A stretch of 64,000 nucleotides of DNA from Streptomyces uncialis (lineage in GTDB: Bacteria; Actinomycetota; Actinomycetes; Streptomycetales; Streptomycetaceae): NCBI RefSeq assembly GCF_001905345.1, contig NZ_LFBV01000008.1:370717-434716 (forward strand), written 5' to 3'. Below are positions 44,975 through 54,178 of this stretch, one piece after another (position 1 is the stretch's first letter; the number at the start of each line of letters is the position of its first letter). The translations under genes were made by a program, and so were the position numbers. A model generated the notes under the pieces. The model worked only from the letters and a program-made list of their open reading frames with translations. It searched no databases and had not been told where the DNA came from.

Positions 44975-45418
44975 ATGCGCAAAGCAGTCGGTGCCCTCCT
45001 CGCCACGACCGCCCTCGCCCTCACCACCGGTATGACGTTCGGCGCGGGCAGCGCCGCCGCCCAGTCCGCCGACACCACGGCCGCCGTACAGGCGATCCAT
45101 GCGACGACCGCGTCCACCGGCAACGGCGTACGCGTCACCTACTACGCGGGCACCGAGCGCCTCGGCTACGGCGAATGGCACCAGAACGCGCAGGGCCTGA
45201 TCCAGGACGACACCCTGGAGGTCGTCGACTTCGGCGACACCACGTACGAGTTCGTGGCCCAGCTCAGCGACGGACGCAGGGCGTCGACCGTCGGCCAGAC
45301 CGACAACGTCGACCGGGTCACCCGCAACCTCCCCGAGGGCTCCACCCACACCATGCGGGTCTGCGTCGTCCAGAACACCGGCACCAACCACTGCGTGAAC
45401 ACCCCCGTGACCGCCTGA
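44975..45418 (+). CDS. small secreted protein
   Basis: A 147-residue protein with a signal peptide (basic start, hydrophobic core, cleavage probably in GSAAAQSA near residue 30). The mature domain of ~115 residues contains two cysteines near the end (RVCVVQNTGTNHCVN), suggesting a disulfide. Not recognised; the hydrophilic beta-rich look suggests a small extracellular domain. Confidence 0.75.
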   Translation: MRKAVGALLATTALALTTGMTFGAGSAAAQSADTTAAVQAIHATTASTGNGVRVTYYAGTERLGYGEWHQNAQGLIQDDTLEVVDFGDTTYEFVAQLSDGRRASTVGQTDNVDRVTRNLPEGSTHTMRVCVVQNTGTNHCVNTPVTA

Positions 45419-45429
45419 CACCAACGCGT

Positions 45430-45690
45430 CCCCGCGCCCAAAAGGGCGCGGGGAACCGCACCGGACGAACAACAGCCAGGGGCGCCCCAAAGGGGCGCGG
45501 GGAACTGCGCACCCACCGAGCGACGGCACAGGGAACAAGTACGTCCACCCGGACAGACCTCGGAAGCCCAAGCAAAGGCGACCCGCGGGGAACTGCGCAC
45601 CCACGAACGACCCGCACAGGAACAAGTACGCCCACCCGGACAGACCCCGAAAGCCCAAGCAAAGGCGACCCGCGGGGAACGGGGCACAGC
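45430..45690. repeat. intergenic repeat copies between convergent genes
   Basis: A perfect CCCCGCGCCC-AAAA-GGGCGCGGGG hairpin (45430-45453) directly follows the secreted-protein gene. Repeat cores then occur near 45444 (variant), 45492, 45582 and 45670 (variant). The filler includes GGACAGACC and AAGCAAAGGCGACCCGCGGGG. The gap (45419-45739) holds no gene; the hairpins probably terminate the secreted-protein and hemB transcripts. Confidence 0.8.
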
Positions 45691-45739
45691 AAGAGGCAGC
45701 CCCCCGCCCCCCGAAGGGGCGAACCCGAACCGGGCCGGG

Positions 45740-46735
45740 TCAGCCCCGCAACCCCCGCGCGACCTCGGTAGCCCAATACGTGAGGATCATGTTCGCCCCG
45801 GCCCGCTTGATCCCGAGCAGCGACTCCAGGATCGCCCGGTCCCGGTCGATCCACCCCCGCTCCGCCGCCGCCTCGACCATCGCGTACTCCCCGGAGATCT
45901 GGTACGCGGCGACCGGCACCTCCACGGCCTGCGCGACCTTCGCGAGCACGTCGAGATACGGCCCGGCCGGCTTGACCATCACCATGTCCGCGCCCTCCTC
46001 CAGGTCCAGCGCCAGCTCCCGCAGCGACTCACGGGCGTTCGCGGGGTCCTGCTGGTACGTCTTGCGGTCACCCTTCAGCGAGGAGCCCACCGCCTCCCGG
46101 AACGGCCCGTAGAACGCCGACGCGTACTTCACCGTGTACGCGAGGATCGCCACATCGTCCCGGTCGATCTGGTCGAGCGCGTCGCGGACCACCCCGATCT
46201 GGCCGTCCATCATCCCGCTGGGGCCCACGACATGGGCGCCCGCGTCGGCCTGGACCTGCGCCATCTCCGCGTACCGCTCCAGCGTCGCGTCGTTGTCGAC
46301 ACGGCCGTCCGTGTCGAGGACCCCGCAGTGCCCGTGGTCGGTGAACTCGTCCAGGCACAGATCGGACATGACGATCAGCTCGTCCCCGACCTCCGCCCGC
46401 ACATCGCGCAGCGCGACCTGGAGAATCCCGTCCGGGTCGGTACCGGCTGTGCCGAGGGCGTCCTTCTTGCCCTCCTCCGGCACCCCGAACAGCATGATCC
46501 CCGACACCCCGGCCGCCACCGCCTCGACGGCCGCCGCCCGCAGACTGTCCCGGGTGTGCTGGACCACCCCGGGCATCGTCCCGATCGGCACCGGCGCCGA
46601 CACCCCTTCCCGCACGAACGCGGGAAGGATCAGATCGGCGGGGTGCAACCGGGTCTCGGCGACCATCCGCCGCAGTACGGGCGTCGCCCGCAGCCGTCGG
46701 GGCCGTGCCCCGGGAAAAGAACCGTACTTACTCAA
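45740..46735 (-). CDS. hemB: delta-aminolevulinic acid dehydratase (porphobilinogen synthase)
   Basis: A 331-residue ALAD that condenses two 5-aminolevulinates to porphobilinogen. Schiff-base lysines are visible in YTVKYASAFYGPFR and MVMVKPAGPYLD. The metal-loop reads SDLCLDEFTDHGHCG: two Cys and two Asp, instead of the full Cys triad of zinc enzymes, so metal use may be mixed or Mg-dependent. I prefer the TTG at 46735 because GGAG lies 7 nt upstream and MSKYGSFPG matches family starts; a GTG seven codons upstream has no ribosome binding site. It is separated from hemD by a 470-bp gap containing a hairpin, so it may have its own promoter. Confidence 0.94.
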   Translation of the reverse strand: MSKYGSFPGARPRRLRATPVLRRMVAETRLHPADLILPAFVREGVSAPVPIGTMPGVVQHTRDSLRAAAVEAVAAGVSGIMLFGVPEEGKKDALGTAGTDPDGILQVALRDVRAEVGDELIVMSDLCLDEFTDHGHCGVLDTDGRVDNDATLERYAEMAQVQADAGAHVVGPSGMMDGQIGVVRDALDQIDRDDVAILAYTVKYASAFYGPFREAVGSSLKGDRKTYQQDPANARESLRELALDLEEGADMVMVKPAGPYLDVLAKVAQAVEVPVAAYQISGEYAMVEAAAERGWIDRDRAILESLLGIKRAGANMILTYWATEVARGLRG

Positions 46736-47205
46736 CGTCGAACTCCGTAGCGTCACGCCCGGAACGGCTGTCCGCCCCGGGCCGGACGGCCCGGCACCAC
46801 CACCGGCCCGCCACGTCCCGTACCGCGCCCGGCCCCGGCGCCAAGCACAGGCACCGGACCCGCCACCGGACGGAAACGGACGGGCGGCCCGGCGTCACCG
46901 GACGTCCGCACCCTTCCAACCTAGGCCCTGCCCCCGCACCAGGCGGCACCACCCGGCCCACAACGGCACCGCCCACCACCGCACCCGGCCACAGCGGGAC
47001 CCGCCCACCACAGCACCCGGCCACAGCGGCACCCGCCCCACCACCGCACCGGGCCCGCACCAACGGCCCCGGCCCGACGAAACCGGCCGGGCACCACCAC
47101 TGGTGGTACCCGGCCGACTCACGGACACGGTGACCGGGCTCGGCGCCCGGCCACGACCACGGGACCGGTCCAGCACCGACCGCCCCTGGTGAACCCGTCC
47201 TACCG
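46736..47205. other. gap between hemD and hemB with a repetitive Pro/Thr-coding-like stretch and a hairpin
   Basis: 470 bp without a convincing gene. It contains imperfect repeats of CCACCACCGCACCCGGCCACAGCGG (about 46975-47060), which open meaningless Pro/Thr/Ala-rich frames. The hemB promoter probably lies in the hemB-proximal half. Confidence 0.5.
47085..47115 (-). terminator. hairpin downstream of hemD
   Basis: GGCCGGGCACCACCA / TGGTGGTACCCGGCC can pair over 15 positions (one mismatch) with a 1-nt centre, 91 bp past the hemD stop. Probable terminator of the rex-hemACD operon. Confidence 0.7.
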
Positions 47206-48912
47206 CTACGGCGCCGCGCGTCTGCGCCGCGCCCCCGGCCGCCGCTCACTGGGCCGGGTCACGTACTCCCCCGCCTCCACCGCGGCGTCCCGCCGGGCCG
47301 CGCCGAAGTCGGCGAGCGCGGCGGCCAGCTTGTGCACGGACGGCTCGGGAGCCATCACGTCCACCCGCAGCCCGTGCTCCTCCGCCGTCTTCGCGGTGGC
47401 GGGCCCGATACAGGCGATGACGGTGACGTTGTGCGGCTTCCCGGCGATACCCACCAGGTTCCGCACGGTCGACGACGAGGTGAACAGCACCGCGTCGAAC
47501 CCGCCGCCCTTGATGGCCTCCCGGGTGTCGGCCGGCGGCGGCGACGCCCGTACGGTCCGGTAGGCCGTCACGTCGTCCACCTCCCAGCCCAGCTCGATCA
47601 GCCCGGCCACCAGCGTCTCGGTGGCGATGTCGGCGCGCGGCAGGAACACCCGGTCGATCGGGTCGAAGACCGGGTCGTACGGCGGCCAGTCCTCCAGGAG
47701 ACCGGCGGCCGACTGCTCACCGCTGGGCACCAGGTCCGGCTTGACGCCGAAGGCGATCAGCGCGGCGGCGGTCTGCTCACCGACCGCGGCGACCTTGATC
47801 CCCGCGAACGCCCGCGCGTCGAGCCCGTACTCCTCGAACTTCTCCCGGACCGCCTTCACCGCGTTGACGGAGGTGAACGCGATCCACTCGTACCGCCCGG
47901 TCACCAGACCCTTGACGGCGCGTTCCATCTGCTGCGGGGTGCGCGGCGGCTCCACCGCGATCGTCGGCACCTCGTGCGGCACCGCGCCGTAACCGCGGAG
48001 CTGGTCGGAGAGCGACGCCGCCTGCTCCTTGGTCCGCGGTACGAGCACCCGCCACCCGAACAGGGGCTTCGACTCGAACCACGAGAGCTGGTCACGCTGC
48101 GCGGCGGCCGAGCACTCGCCGACCACGGCTATCACCGACCGGCCGCCGTCGGGCGACGGCAGCACCTTCGACTGCTTGAGGGTCTGCGCGATCGTCCCGA
48201 GCGTCGCGGACCAGGTCCGCTGCCGGGTCGTCGTCCCGCCGACGGTCACCGTCAGCGGGGTGTCCGGCTTGCGGCCGGCCGCGACCAGCTCACCGGCCGC
48301 CGCGGCGACGGTCTCCAGGGTCGCCGAGACCACGACGGTCCCGTCGGAGGCCCCGACCTCGCTCCAGCAGCGCTCGGAGGCCGTCCGCGCGTCCACGAAC
48401 CGTACGTCGGTGCCCCGTTCGTCCCGCAGCGGCACCCCGGCGTACGCGGGCACGCCCACGGCCGCCGCGACACCCGGTACGACCTCGAAGGGCACCCCGC
48501 CGGCCGCGCAGGCCAGCATCTCCCCGGCGGCGTAGGTGTCCAGGCCGGGATCGCCCGGAACCGCGCGCACGACCCGCTTGCCGCCGCGCGCGGCCTCCAT
48601 GACAAGATTGGCCGTGTCCCTCAAAACGGGACCACCGACGGCAGTTGACGCCCTGTCAGCAGCCGGTTCCGGTGCGCCCGACAGCGACCGGGGCGCCGCC
48701 GTGGGGGCGTTGGCGTCAAGGACGGCAACACCCGCCCTGGCATGCGCCCGGACCACATCGAGCACATCGGGCTCGGCGATCAGTACGTCCGCACCCGCGA
48801 GCGCCTCCACGGCGCGCAGGGTCAGCAGTCCCGGATCACCCGGTCCGGCACCCAGGAAGGTGACGTGCCCGTGCGCGGGAACGGCGGAGTGGTTGGCGGT
48901 GGTGGGGCTCAC
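47206..48912 (-). CDS. hemD: fused uroporphyrinogen-III C-methyltransferase / uroporphyrinogen-III synthase
   Basis: A 568-residue bifunctional enzyme. The N-terminal SUMT domain (about 15-250) has GAGPGDPGLLT and the VVPGVAAAVGVPAYAGVPL motifs and methylates uroporphyrinogen III towards sirohaem/B12. The C-terminal HEM4 domain (about 270-530) closes the tetrapyrrole ring. The linker contains a Pro/Ala/Arg stretch. The GTG start overlaps the hemC stop (GTGA). This fusion is usual in Streptomyces (hemD/cobA fusion). Confidence 0.95.
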   Translation of the reverse strand: MSPTTANHSAVPAHGHVTFLGAGPGDPGLLTLRAVEALAGADVLIAEPDVLDVVRAHARAGVAVLDANAPTAAPRSLSGAPEPAADRASTAVGGPVLRDTANLVMEAARGGKRVVRAVPGDPGLDTYAAGEMLACAAGGVPFEVVPGVAAAVGVPAYAGVPLRDERGTDVRFVDARTASERCWSEVGASDGTVVVSATLETVAAAAGELVAAGRKPDTPLTVTVGGTTTRQRTWSATLGTIAQTLKQSKVLPSPDGGRSVIAVVGECSAAAQRDQLSWFESKPLFGWRVLVPRTKEQAASLSDQLRGYGAVPHEVPTIAVEPPRTPQQMERAVKGLVTGRYEWIAFTSVNAVKAVREKFEEYGLDARAFAGIKVAAVGEQTAAALIAFGVKPDLVPSGEQSAAGLLEDWPPYDPVFDPIDRVFLPRADIATETLVAGLIELGWEVDDVTAYRTVRASPPPADTREAIKGGGFDAVLFTSSSTVRNLVGIAGKPHNVTVIACIGPATAKTAEEHGLRVDVMAPEPSVHKLAAALADFGAARRDAAVEAGEYVTRPSERRPGARRRRAAP

Positions 48913-49868
48913 TGTGCTCGCTCCCCCATCAGACCGGCCGCGCCCTTGGCCAGCATCTCGTCCGCGAGTTCGCGGCCGAGCGCGGTGGCCTGCTCATGCG
49001 TCGAAGGCACGGGACCGGTGGTGGACAGCGCGACCAGCGCGGAGCCGTCGGTACTGCCGACCACTCCGCGAAGGCGCATTTCCTTGACGATCTGCCCGTC
49101 GGCCAACAGGTCGGCCAGCGCCCCGACGGGTGCGCTGCAACCGGCCTCCAGGGCGGCGAGCAGAGAACGCTCGGCGGTCACGGCGGCCCGCGTCAGCGGG
49201 TCGTCGAGCTCTCCGAGCACGGCGGCGAGCGCGGTGTCACGGGACGCGCACTCGATCGCCAGGGCCCCCTGGCCGGGGGCGGGCAGGACGGTGTCGACCG
49301 GCAGGAAGTCGGTGGCGTCACCGATCCTGCCGAGCCGGTTCAGCCCGGCGGCGGCGAGCACGACGGCGTCGAGCTCCCCCGCGCGGACGTATCCGATGCG
49401 CGAGTCCACGTTCCCGCGGATCGCCACGGTCTCGATGGTCATGCCGTGACCTCGGGCGTACGCGTTGAGCTGCGCCATCCGGCGCGGCGAACCGGTACCG
49501 ATCCGCGCCCCGTCGGGCAGCTCGGCGAACGTCAGCCCGTCCCGGGCGACCAGTACGTCGCGGGGGTCCTCCCGCGGCGGCACGGCGGCCAGGGTGAAGT
49601 CGGGGGACTGCGTCGTCGGCAGGTCCTTGAGGGAGTGCACGGCGAAGTCCACGTCACCGCGCAGCAGCGCGTCGCGCAGCGCGGTCACGAAGACGCCGGT
49701 GCCCCCGATCTGCGCCAGGTGCTGGCGCGAGGTGTCACCGAACGTGGTGATCTCGACCAACTCGACCTCACGCCCGGTCAGTTCCCGGACGGCCTCCGCC
49801 ACGAGTGCGGACTGGGCCATGGCGAGCTTGCTGCGCCTGGTCCCCAGCCTCAGTGCCTTCTCAGTCAT
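48909..49868 (-). CDS. hemC: hydroxymethylbilane synthase
   Basis: A 319-residue porphobilinogen deaminase that assembles hydroxymethylbilane. It shows FVTALRDALLRGDVDFAVHSLKDLPT read in parts, the Asp loop, and the dipyrromethane-cofactor Cys in LEAGCSAPVG. The start overlaps hemA's stop (ATGA), and the stop overlaps hemD's start. Confidence 0.96.
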   Translation of the reverse strand: MTEKALRLGTRRSKLAMAQSALVAEAVRELTGREVELVEITTFGDTSRQHLAQIGGTGVFVTALRDALLRGDVDFAVHSLKDLPTTQSPDFTLAAVPPREDPRDVLVARDGLTFAELPDGARIGTGSPRRMAQLNAYARGHGMTIETVAIRGNVDSRIGYVRAGELDAVVLAAAGLNRLGRIGDATDFLPVDTVLPAPGQGALAIECASRDTALAAVLGELDDPLTRAAVTAERSLLAALEAGCSAPVGALADLLADGQIVKEMRLRGVVGSTDGSALVALSTTGPVPSTHEQATALGRELADEMLAKGAAGLMGERAQ

Positions 49869-51370
49869 GCGCGTCCTCGGTTCCTGCCGTTCGTGACGTT
49901 CGGTGGGACACCGTCGGCGTCTTGGGGTACGCCGGTGATGCCCGGAACGTTCGTGACCTGGGTGACATGGGCGACGCTCGGTACGTCGCTCCTTGCATCG
50001 TTCCTCGGGTCGTTGTCGCCCCGGTCGGCCCGCGAGACGGAGGCGACGGCCTCCGGGTCGAGGTCGAACAGGGTACGCAGCGCGTCCGCGTATCCGGCGC
50101 CGCCGGGTTCGGCGGCGAGCTGCTTGATCCGTACGGTCGGCGCGTGCAGCAGCTTGTCGACCACGCGCTTGACGGTCTGGGTGATCTCGGCGCGTTCCTT
50201 CTCGCCGAGGGCGGGCAGCCGTCCGTCGAGGCGGGCGATCTCCCCGGCGACGACATCGGCGGCCATGGTCCGCAGTGCCACCACGGTCGGGGCGACGTGC
50301 GCGGCGCGCTGGGCGGCGCCGAACGCGTCGACCTCGGCGGAGACGATCGCGCGCACCTGGTCGACATCGGCGGCCATCGGGGCGTCCGCGGACGCCCCGG
50401 CGAGGGACTCTATGTCGACGAGCCGGACTCCGGCGACGTCATGGACGGCGGCGTCGATGTCGCGGGGCATCGCGAGGTCGAGCAGGGCCAGCGGGCTGGC
50501 CGGTTCCCCGGCGACCGCGTCCTCCATGGCCCGTCCGGCGACGGCGTCCGCGACGTCCTGGCCGGTCAGGACCAGTCCGGAGGCGCCGGTGCAGGACACC
50601 ACGATGTCTGCACGTGTCAGCTCCGCGGCCACCCGGTCCATCCGGACGGCACGGGCGGACACTCCCGTGCCACCGGGCTCGGAGAGGATCGCGGCGAGCC
50701 GCTCGGCGCGTTCCAGGGTGCGGTTGGCGACGACGATCTCGCTGACCCCGGTCCGGGCGAGGGTCGCGGCGGCCAGCGAGGACATGGACCCGGCGCCGAT
50801 GACGAGGGCCCGCTTGCCCCTGGCCCAGGCCGCGGTGTCGCCGCCGGCGGCGAACTGCTGGAGGCCGAAGGTGACGAGCGACTGTCCGGCCCGGTCGATC
50901 CCGGTCTCGGAGTGAGCGCGCTTGCCGACCCGCAGGGACTGCTGGAAGAGGTCGTTGATCAGCCGTCCGGCGGTGTGCAGGTCCTGCGAGACGGCGAGGG
51001 CGTCCTTGATCTGCGCGAGGATCTGCCCCTCGCCGACGACCATCGAGTCGAGTCCGCAGGCCACCGAGAAGAGATGGTGGACGGCCCGGTCCTCGTAGTG
51101 GACGTAGAGATGCGGGGTCAGCTCGTCGAGACCGACATCGCTGTGCTGGGCGAGCAGGGTGGACAGCTCCGCGACACCGGCGTGGAACTTGTCGACGTCC
51201 GCGTACAGCTCGACCCGGTTGCAGGTCGCGAGGACGGCCGCTTCCACGGCGGGCTCCGCGGCGAGGGTGTCCTGGAGGAGCTTGCCCTGGCTGTCACGGG
51301 ACAGCGCGGCCCGCTCCAGCACGCTGACGGGTGCGCTGCGATGGCTCAGCCCGACGACGAGGAGAGTCAT
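49865..51370 (-). CDS. hemA: glutamyl-tRNA reductase
   Basis: A 501-residue GluTR, the first enzyme of the C5 pathway. It has the catalytic-domain motif VLATCNRVELYA with the active-site Cys, the tRNA-binding region GQILAQIKDA, the NADPH motif GAGSMSSLAA, and a C-terminal dimerisation helix. The last ~45 residues are a low-complexity extension. Coupled to hemC (ATGA), and its start overlaps the rex stop (ATGA). Confidence 0.96.
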   Translation of the reverse strand: MTLLVVGLSHRSAPVSVLERAALSRDSQGKLLQDTLAAEPAVEAAVLATCNRVELYADVDKFHAGVAELSTLLAQHSDVGLDELTPHLYVHYEDRAVHHLFSVACGLDSMVVGEGQILAQIKDALAVSQDLHTAGRLINDLFQQSLRVGKRAHSETGIDRAGQSLVTFGLQQFAAGGDTAAWARGKRALVIGAGSMSSLAAATLARTGVSEIVVANRTLERAERLAAILSEPGGTGVSARAVRMDRVAAELTRADIVVSCTGASGLVLTGQDVADAVAGRAMEDAVAGEPASPLALLDLAMPRDIDAAVHDVAGVRLVDIESLAGASADAPMAADVDQVRAIVSAEVDAFGAAQRAAHVAPTVVALRTMAADVVAGEIARLDGRLPALGEKERAEITQTVKRVVDKLLHAPTVRIKQLAAEPGGAGYADALRTLFDLDPEAVASVSRADRGDNDPRNDARSDVPSVAHVTQVTNVPGITGVPQDADGVPPNVTNGRNRGRA

Positions 51371-52137
51371 GCCGGCATCACGGCGGGCATGTCCCCGTCA
51401 GGTCCCTTACGCGGGTCACGGGCCGTCCGGGCCGCCTCGGCCGCTTCCGCCGCCTCCGCGGCCTCGGCGATCTCCTCACCGGCCTTGCGCTGCTCGTGGA
51501 AGGCGAGGATCTGGAGCTCGATCGAGAGGTCGACCTTGCGTACGTCGACCCCGTCCGGCACGTTGAGGACCGTCGGGGCGAAGTTCAGGATGGAGGTCAC
51601 CCCGGCGGCGACCAGCCGTTCGCACACCTGCTGGGCGGCGCCCGCGGGGGTCGCGATGACGCCGATCGACACCCCGTTCTCGTCGATGATCTTCTCCAGC
51701 TCGTCGGTGTGCTGGACCGGGATGCCCGCGACCGGCTTGCCCGCCATCTCGGGGTCGGCGTCGATCAGCGCGGCGACCCGGAACCCGCGGGAGGCGAACC
51801 CACCGTAATTGGCGAGCGCGGCACCGAGGTTGCCGATCCCGACGATCACCACGGGCCAGTCCTGGGTCAGACCCAGTTCCCGGGAGATCTGGTAGACGAG
51901 GTACTCGACGTCGTAGCCCACACCACGGGTGCCGTACGAGCCGAGGTAGGAGAAGTCCTTGCGGAGCTTGGCGGAGTTGACCCCCGCGGCGGCGGCCAGT
52001 TCCTCCGACGAGACCGTGGGCACCGAGCGCTCGGAAAGCGCGGTGAGAGCCCTCAGATACAGCGGGAGCCGGGCGACGGTGGCCTCGGGAATCCCTCGGC
52101 TTCGGGTCGCCGGTCGGTGTGTTCGGCCAGTTGCCAC
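51367..52137 (-). CDS. rex: redox-sensing transcriptional repressor Rex
   Basis: A 256-residue Rex repressor: N-terminal winged helix (TVSSEELAAAAGVNSAKLRKDFSYLGSYGTRGVGY read in parts), then a Rossmann domain with GIGNLGAALA and VIATPA motifs that binds NADH/NAD+. High NADH releases Rex from DNA. The GTG start follows GGAGCACC. Similarity to S. coelicolor Rex (SCO3320) is very high over the region I remember. The C-terminal tail (EAAEAAEAAEAA) is a short Ala/Glu repeat not present in all homologues. It heads the rex-hemACD operon and is autoregulated through the operator upstream. Confidence 0.97.
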   Translation of the reverse strand: MATGRTHRPATRSRGIPEATVARLPLYLRALTALSERSVPTVSSEELAAAAGVNSAKLRKDFSYLGSYGTRGVGYDVEYLVYQISRELGLTQDWPVVIVGIGNLGAALANYGGFASRGFRVAALIDADPEMAGKPVAGIPVQHTDELEKIIDENGVSIGVIATPAGAAQQVCERLVAAGVTSILNFAPTVLNVPDGVDVRKVDLSIELQILAFHEQRKAGEEIAEAAEAAEAAEAARTARDPRKGPDGDMPAVMPA

Positions 52138-52213
52138 GGTGCTCCTGCGGGTAGAGCGGGGCTGTGGGCGGCCGTAGGTGCCGGGACCGCCCCGTCGACA
52201 GCAGGCTATGTCT

Positions 52214-52231
52214 TTGTGAACGCGTGCACAA
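52214..52231. promoter_or_regulatory. Rex operator (ROP)
   Basis: TTGTGAACGCGTGCACAA matches the Streptomyces Rex consensus TTGTGAANNNNTTCACAA, with one changed base (G for T) in the right half. It lies 77-94 bp upstream of the rex start, in the right place to autoregulate rex-hemA-hemC-hemD. Confidence 0.9.
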
Positions 52232-52650
52232 AGATGGTGTCCGATTTGCCCGGCCAACGTGACCGGGGTCACGCACTCCCGGCGCGCGATCCGGGAACCG
52301 GCGCACGGACCTCCAGAACGCTCATCCGTAGGGGGCAAAGCGGTACACACTCCTCAAAACAACCCCGCCCCCGAAGCCGAACCCGGTCAATCAGCATGCA
52401 AACAGCAACGATCGTAACGCGTTCTTTAGCCCTAAAGTGCCCCTCCGCTCCCCGAACACACCCCCCTCGACCGCCCGATTCCGGCCAACCTCCGCCCGCC
52501 CCAAGGGAATCCACACCAAACTCACCAAACCCGCACGGACCTCCGACAAGCGGAGCAGCCCGCCCCACCCCCCACGAACCACCCGCCCCGCGCACCACGA
52601 GCGAGCCCGCGCCGAGCCCTCCCGGCCGACCCTCCGCCGGGAGGCGCGCG
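52232..52650. promoter_or_regulatory. rex promoter and gap, no gene seen
   Basis: About 420 bp between the Rex operator and the glutaredoxin-like gene stop, AT-richer than average around 52390-52450 (GCAAACAGCAACGATCGTAAC). It presumably contains the rex promoter. No tRNA, small RNA or gene can be supported. Confidence 0.4.
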
Positions 52651-52929
52651 TCAGCCCGTCAGGGCCTTCCGCAGCCGCTCCTCCTTGACCCGCCAGAAGT
52701 CGTGCTGGGCACCGTCCACCAGCACCACCGGGATCTGCTCCCAGTACAGCCGGTGCAGCTCCTCGTCCTGGGTGATGTCCTTCTTCTCCCAGGAGGCACC
52801 CACCTCCCCGCACACCTTCTCGATCACGACCTGCGCGTCATCGCACAGATGACACCCGGGCTTCCCGATCAGCGTCACGACACGCTCCGCGGGAGGCTTC
52901 TTCTCCGTACGTCGAAAGAGGGGACTCAT
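52651..52929 (-). CDS. glutaredoxin-like protein
   Basis: A 92-residue thioredoxin-fold protein: VTLIGKPGCHLCDDAQVVIEKV with the C-x2-C redox pair in residues CHLC, and QIPVVLVDGAQ, the cis-Pro loop. Probably a dithiol disulfide oxidoreductase or electron carrier. Start is the ATG at 52929; an in-frame ATG three codons upstream (52938) is equally possible since no clear ribosome binding site is seen for either. The position next to rex suggests a redox link but this is inference. Confidence 0.85.
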   Translation of the reverse strand: MSPLFRRTEKKPPAERVVTLIGKPGCHLCDDAQVVIEKVCGEVGASWEKKDITQDEELHRLYWEQIPVVLVDGAQHDFWRVKEERLRKALTG

Positions 52930-53230
52930 ACGGCCCATTGTCGCCCCGCGCCCCGCGCGCCGGGGAGCCCCGCGACCGAAGGGAGTGCGGCGCGCACCAC
53001 GCACCCGCGCACGACCGGCCGTCGAGCGGCACCGGGAGCGGAGCACAGGGGCCGGATCCCGGAGCGGAGCGTGAGCGGTACCGGGAGCAGCACCGGAGCC
53101 GGTACCGGAGGCGGATCGGGAGCCAGTTCCGGAGGTGGGTCCGGGAGCGGCGGGAAGGGCCACCCGGATGTTCACCGCACCGCGTCACCACCGCCGGGGA
53201 ACCACCGAACAAACTGGCTATGCTCACCGC
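52930..53230. other. gap before the HAD phosphatase gene, no gene seen
   Basis: 301 bp; 53030-53150 is an imperfect GGTACCGGGAGC/ACCGGAGCC repeat-rich stretch. Contains divergent promoters for the glutaredoxin-like and HAD genes. Confidence 0.4.
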
Positions 53231-54178
53231 ATGGCCGCTCTCGGATGGCTCACTTCCCGTAGGCGCTCCGCCACGGCGCGGAGCGTGCTCGCAGGCGAGG
53301 CCTCGGCGGAGGCAGCCCGCAAGACCTCGCAGGACCTCGAATCAGCCCGGCGGGCCCCGGCCCCGGACGGCACCCCCGAGGAACCGGCGTTCCCCGTGGT
53401 CGGCGACCGCCGCGCCGCCGCGTTCTTCGACCTGGACAACACCGTGATGCAGGGCGCCGCCCTCTTCCACTTCGGCCGGGGCCTGTACAAACGCAAGTTC
53501 TTCGACACCCGCGAGCTCACCCGCTTCGCCTGGCAGCAGGCGTGGTTCCGGCTCGCCGGCGTCGAGGACCCCGAGCACATGCAGGACGCCCGGGACTCCG
53601 CGCTGTCCATCGTCAAGGGCCACCGGGTCGCCGAGCTGATGACCATCGGCGAGGAGATCTACGACGAGTACATGGCCGACCGGATCTGGCCGGGCACCCG
53701 CGCCCTCGCCCAGGCCCATCTGGACGCGGGCCAGAAGGTGTGGCTCGTCACCGCCGCCCCCGTGGAGATCGCCACCGTGATCGCCGGCCGCCTCGGACTG
53801 ACCGGCGCGCTCGGCACCGTCGCGGAGTCCGTCGGCGGCGTCTACACCGGACGGCTCGTCGGCGAACCCCTGCACGGCCCCGCCAAGGCCGAGGCGGTCC
53901 GCGCGCTGGCCACCGCCGAGATCCTGGACCTGACCCGCTGCGCCGCCTACAGCGACTCCCACAACGACATCCCCATGCTGTCCCTGGTCGGCCACCCCTA
54001 CGCGATCAACCCGGACGCCAAGCTCCGCAAGCACGCCCGCGCCCGCGACTGGCGGCTGCGCGACTACCGCACCGGCCGCAAGGCCGCGAAGGTCGGCATC
54101 CCCGCGGCGGCGGGCGTCGGCGCGGTCGCCGGCGGCACGGCCGCCGCCATCGCCCTGCACCGCAGGACCCGCCGCTGA
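53231..54178 (+). CDS. HAD-IB family phosphatase, membrane-anchored
   Basis: A 315-residue HAD hydrolase of the SerB-like subfamily IB: nucleophile motif FFDLDNTVMQGAAL (about 65-78), motif II in VTAAPVEI, and SDSHNDIPML (the DxxND motif). An Ala/Gly-rich C-terminal stretch (AAAGVGAVAGGTAAAIAL) may be a TM anchor. Homologues neighbour bldN in Streptomyces. Substrate unknown; phosphoserine-type phosphomonoester hydrolysis is the family default. Confidence 0.9.
   Translation: MAALGWLTSRRRSATARSVLAGEASAEAARKTSQDLESARRAPAPDGTPEEPAFPVVGDRRAAAFFDLDNTVMQGAALFHFGRGLYKRKFFDTRELTRFAWQQAWFRLAGVEDPEHMQDARDSALSIVKGHRVAELMTIGEEIYDEYMADRIWPGTRALAQAHLDAGQKVWLVTAAPVEIATVIAGRLGLTGALGTVAESVGGVYTGRLVGEPLHGPAKAEAVRALATAEILDLTRCAAYSDSHNDIPMLSLVGHPYAINPDAKLRKHARARDWRLRDYRTGRKAAKVGIPAAAGVGAVAGGTAAAIALHRRTRR

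Noticed and set aside
46736..47205. Pro/Thr-rich frame upstream of hemB
   Set aside because: Simple-sequence composition, no ribosome binding site or family, contains a hairpin; treated as non-coding.
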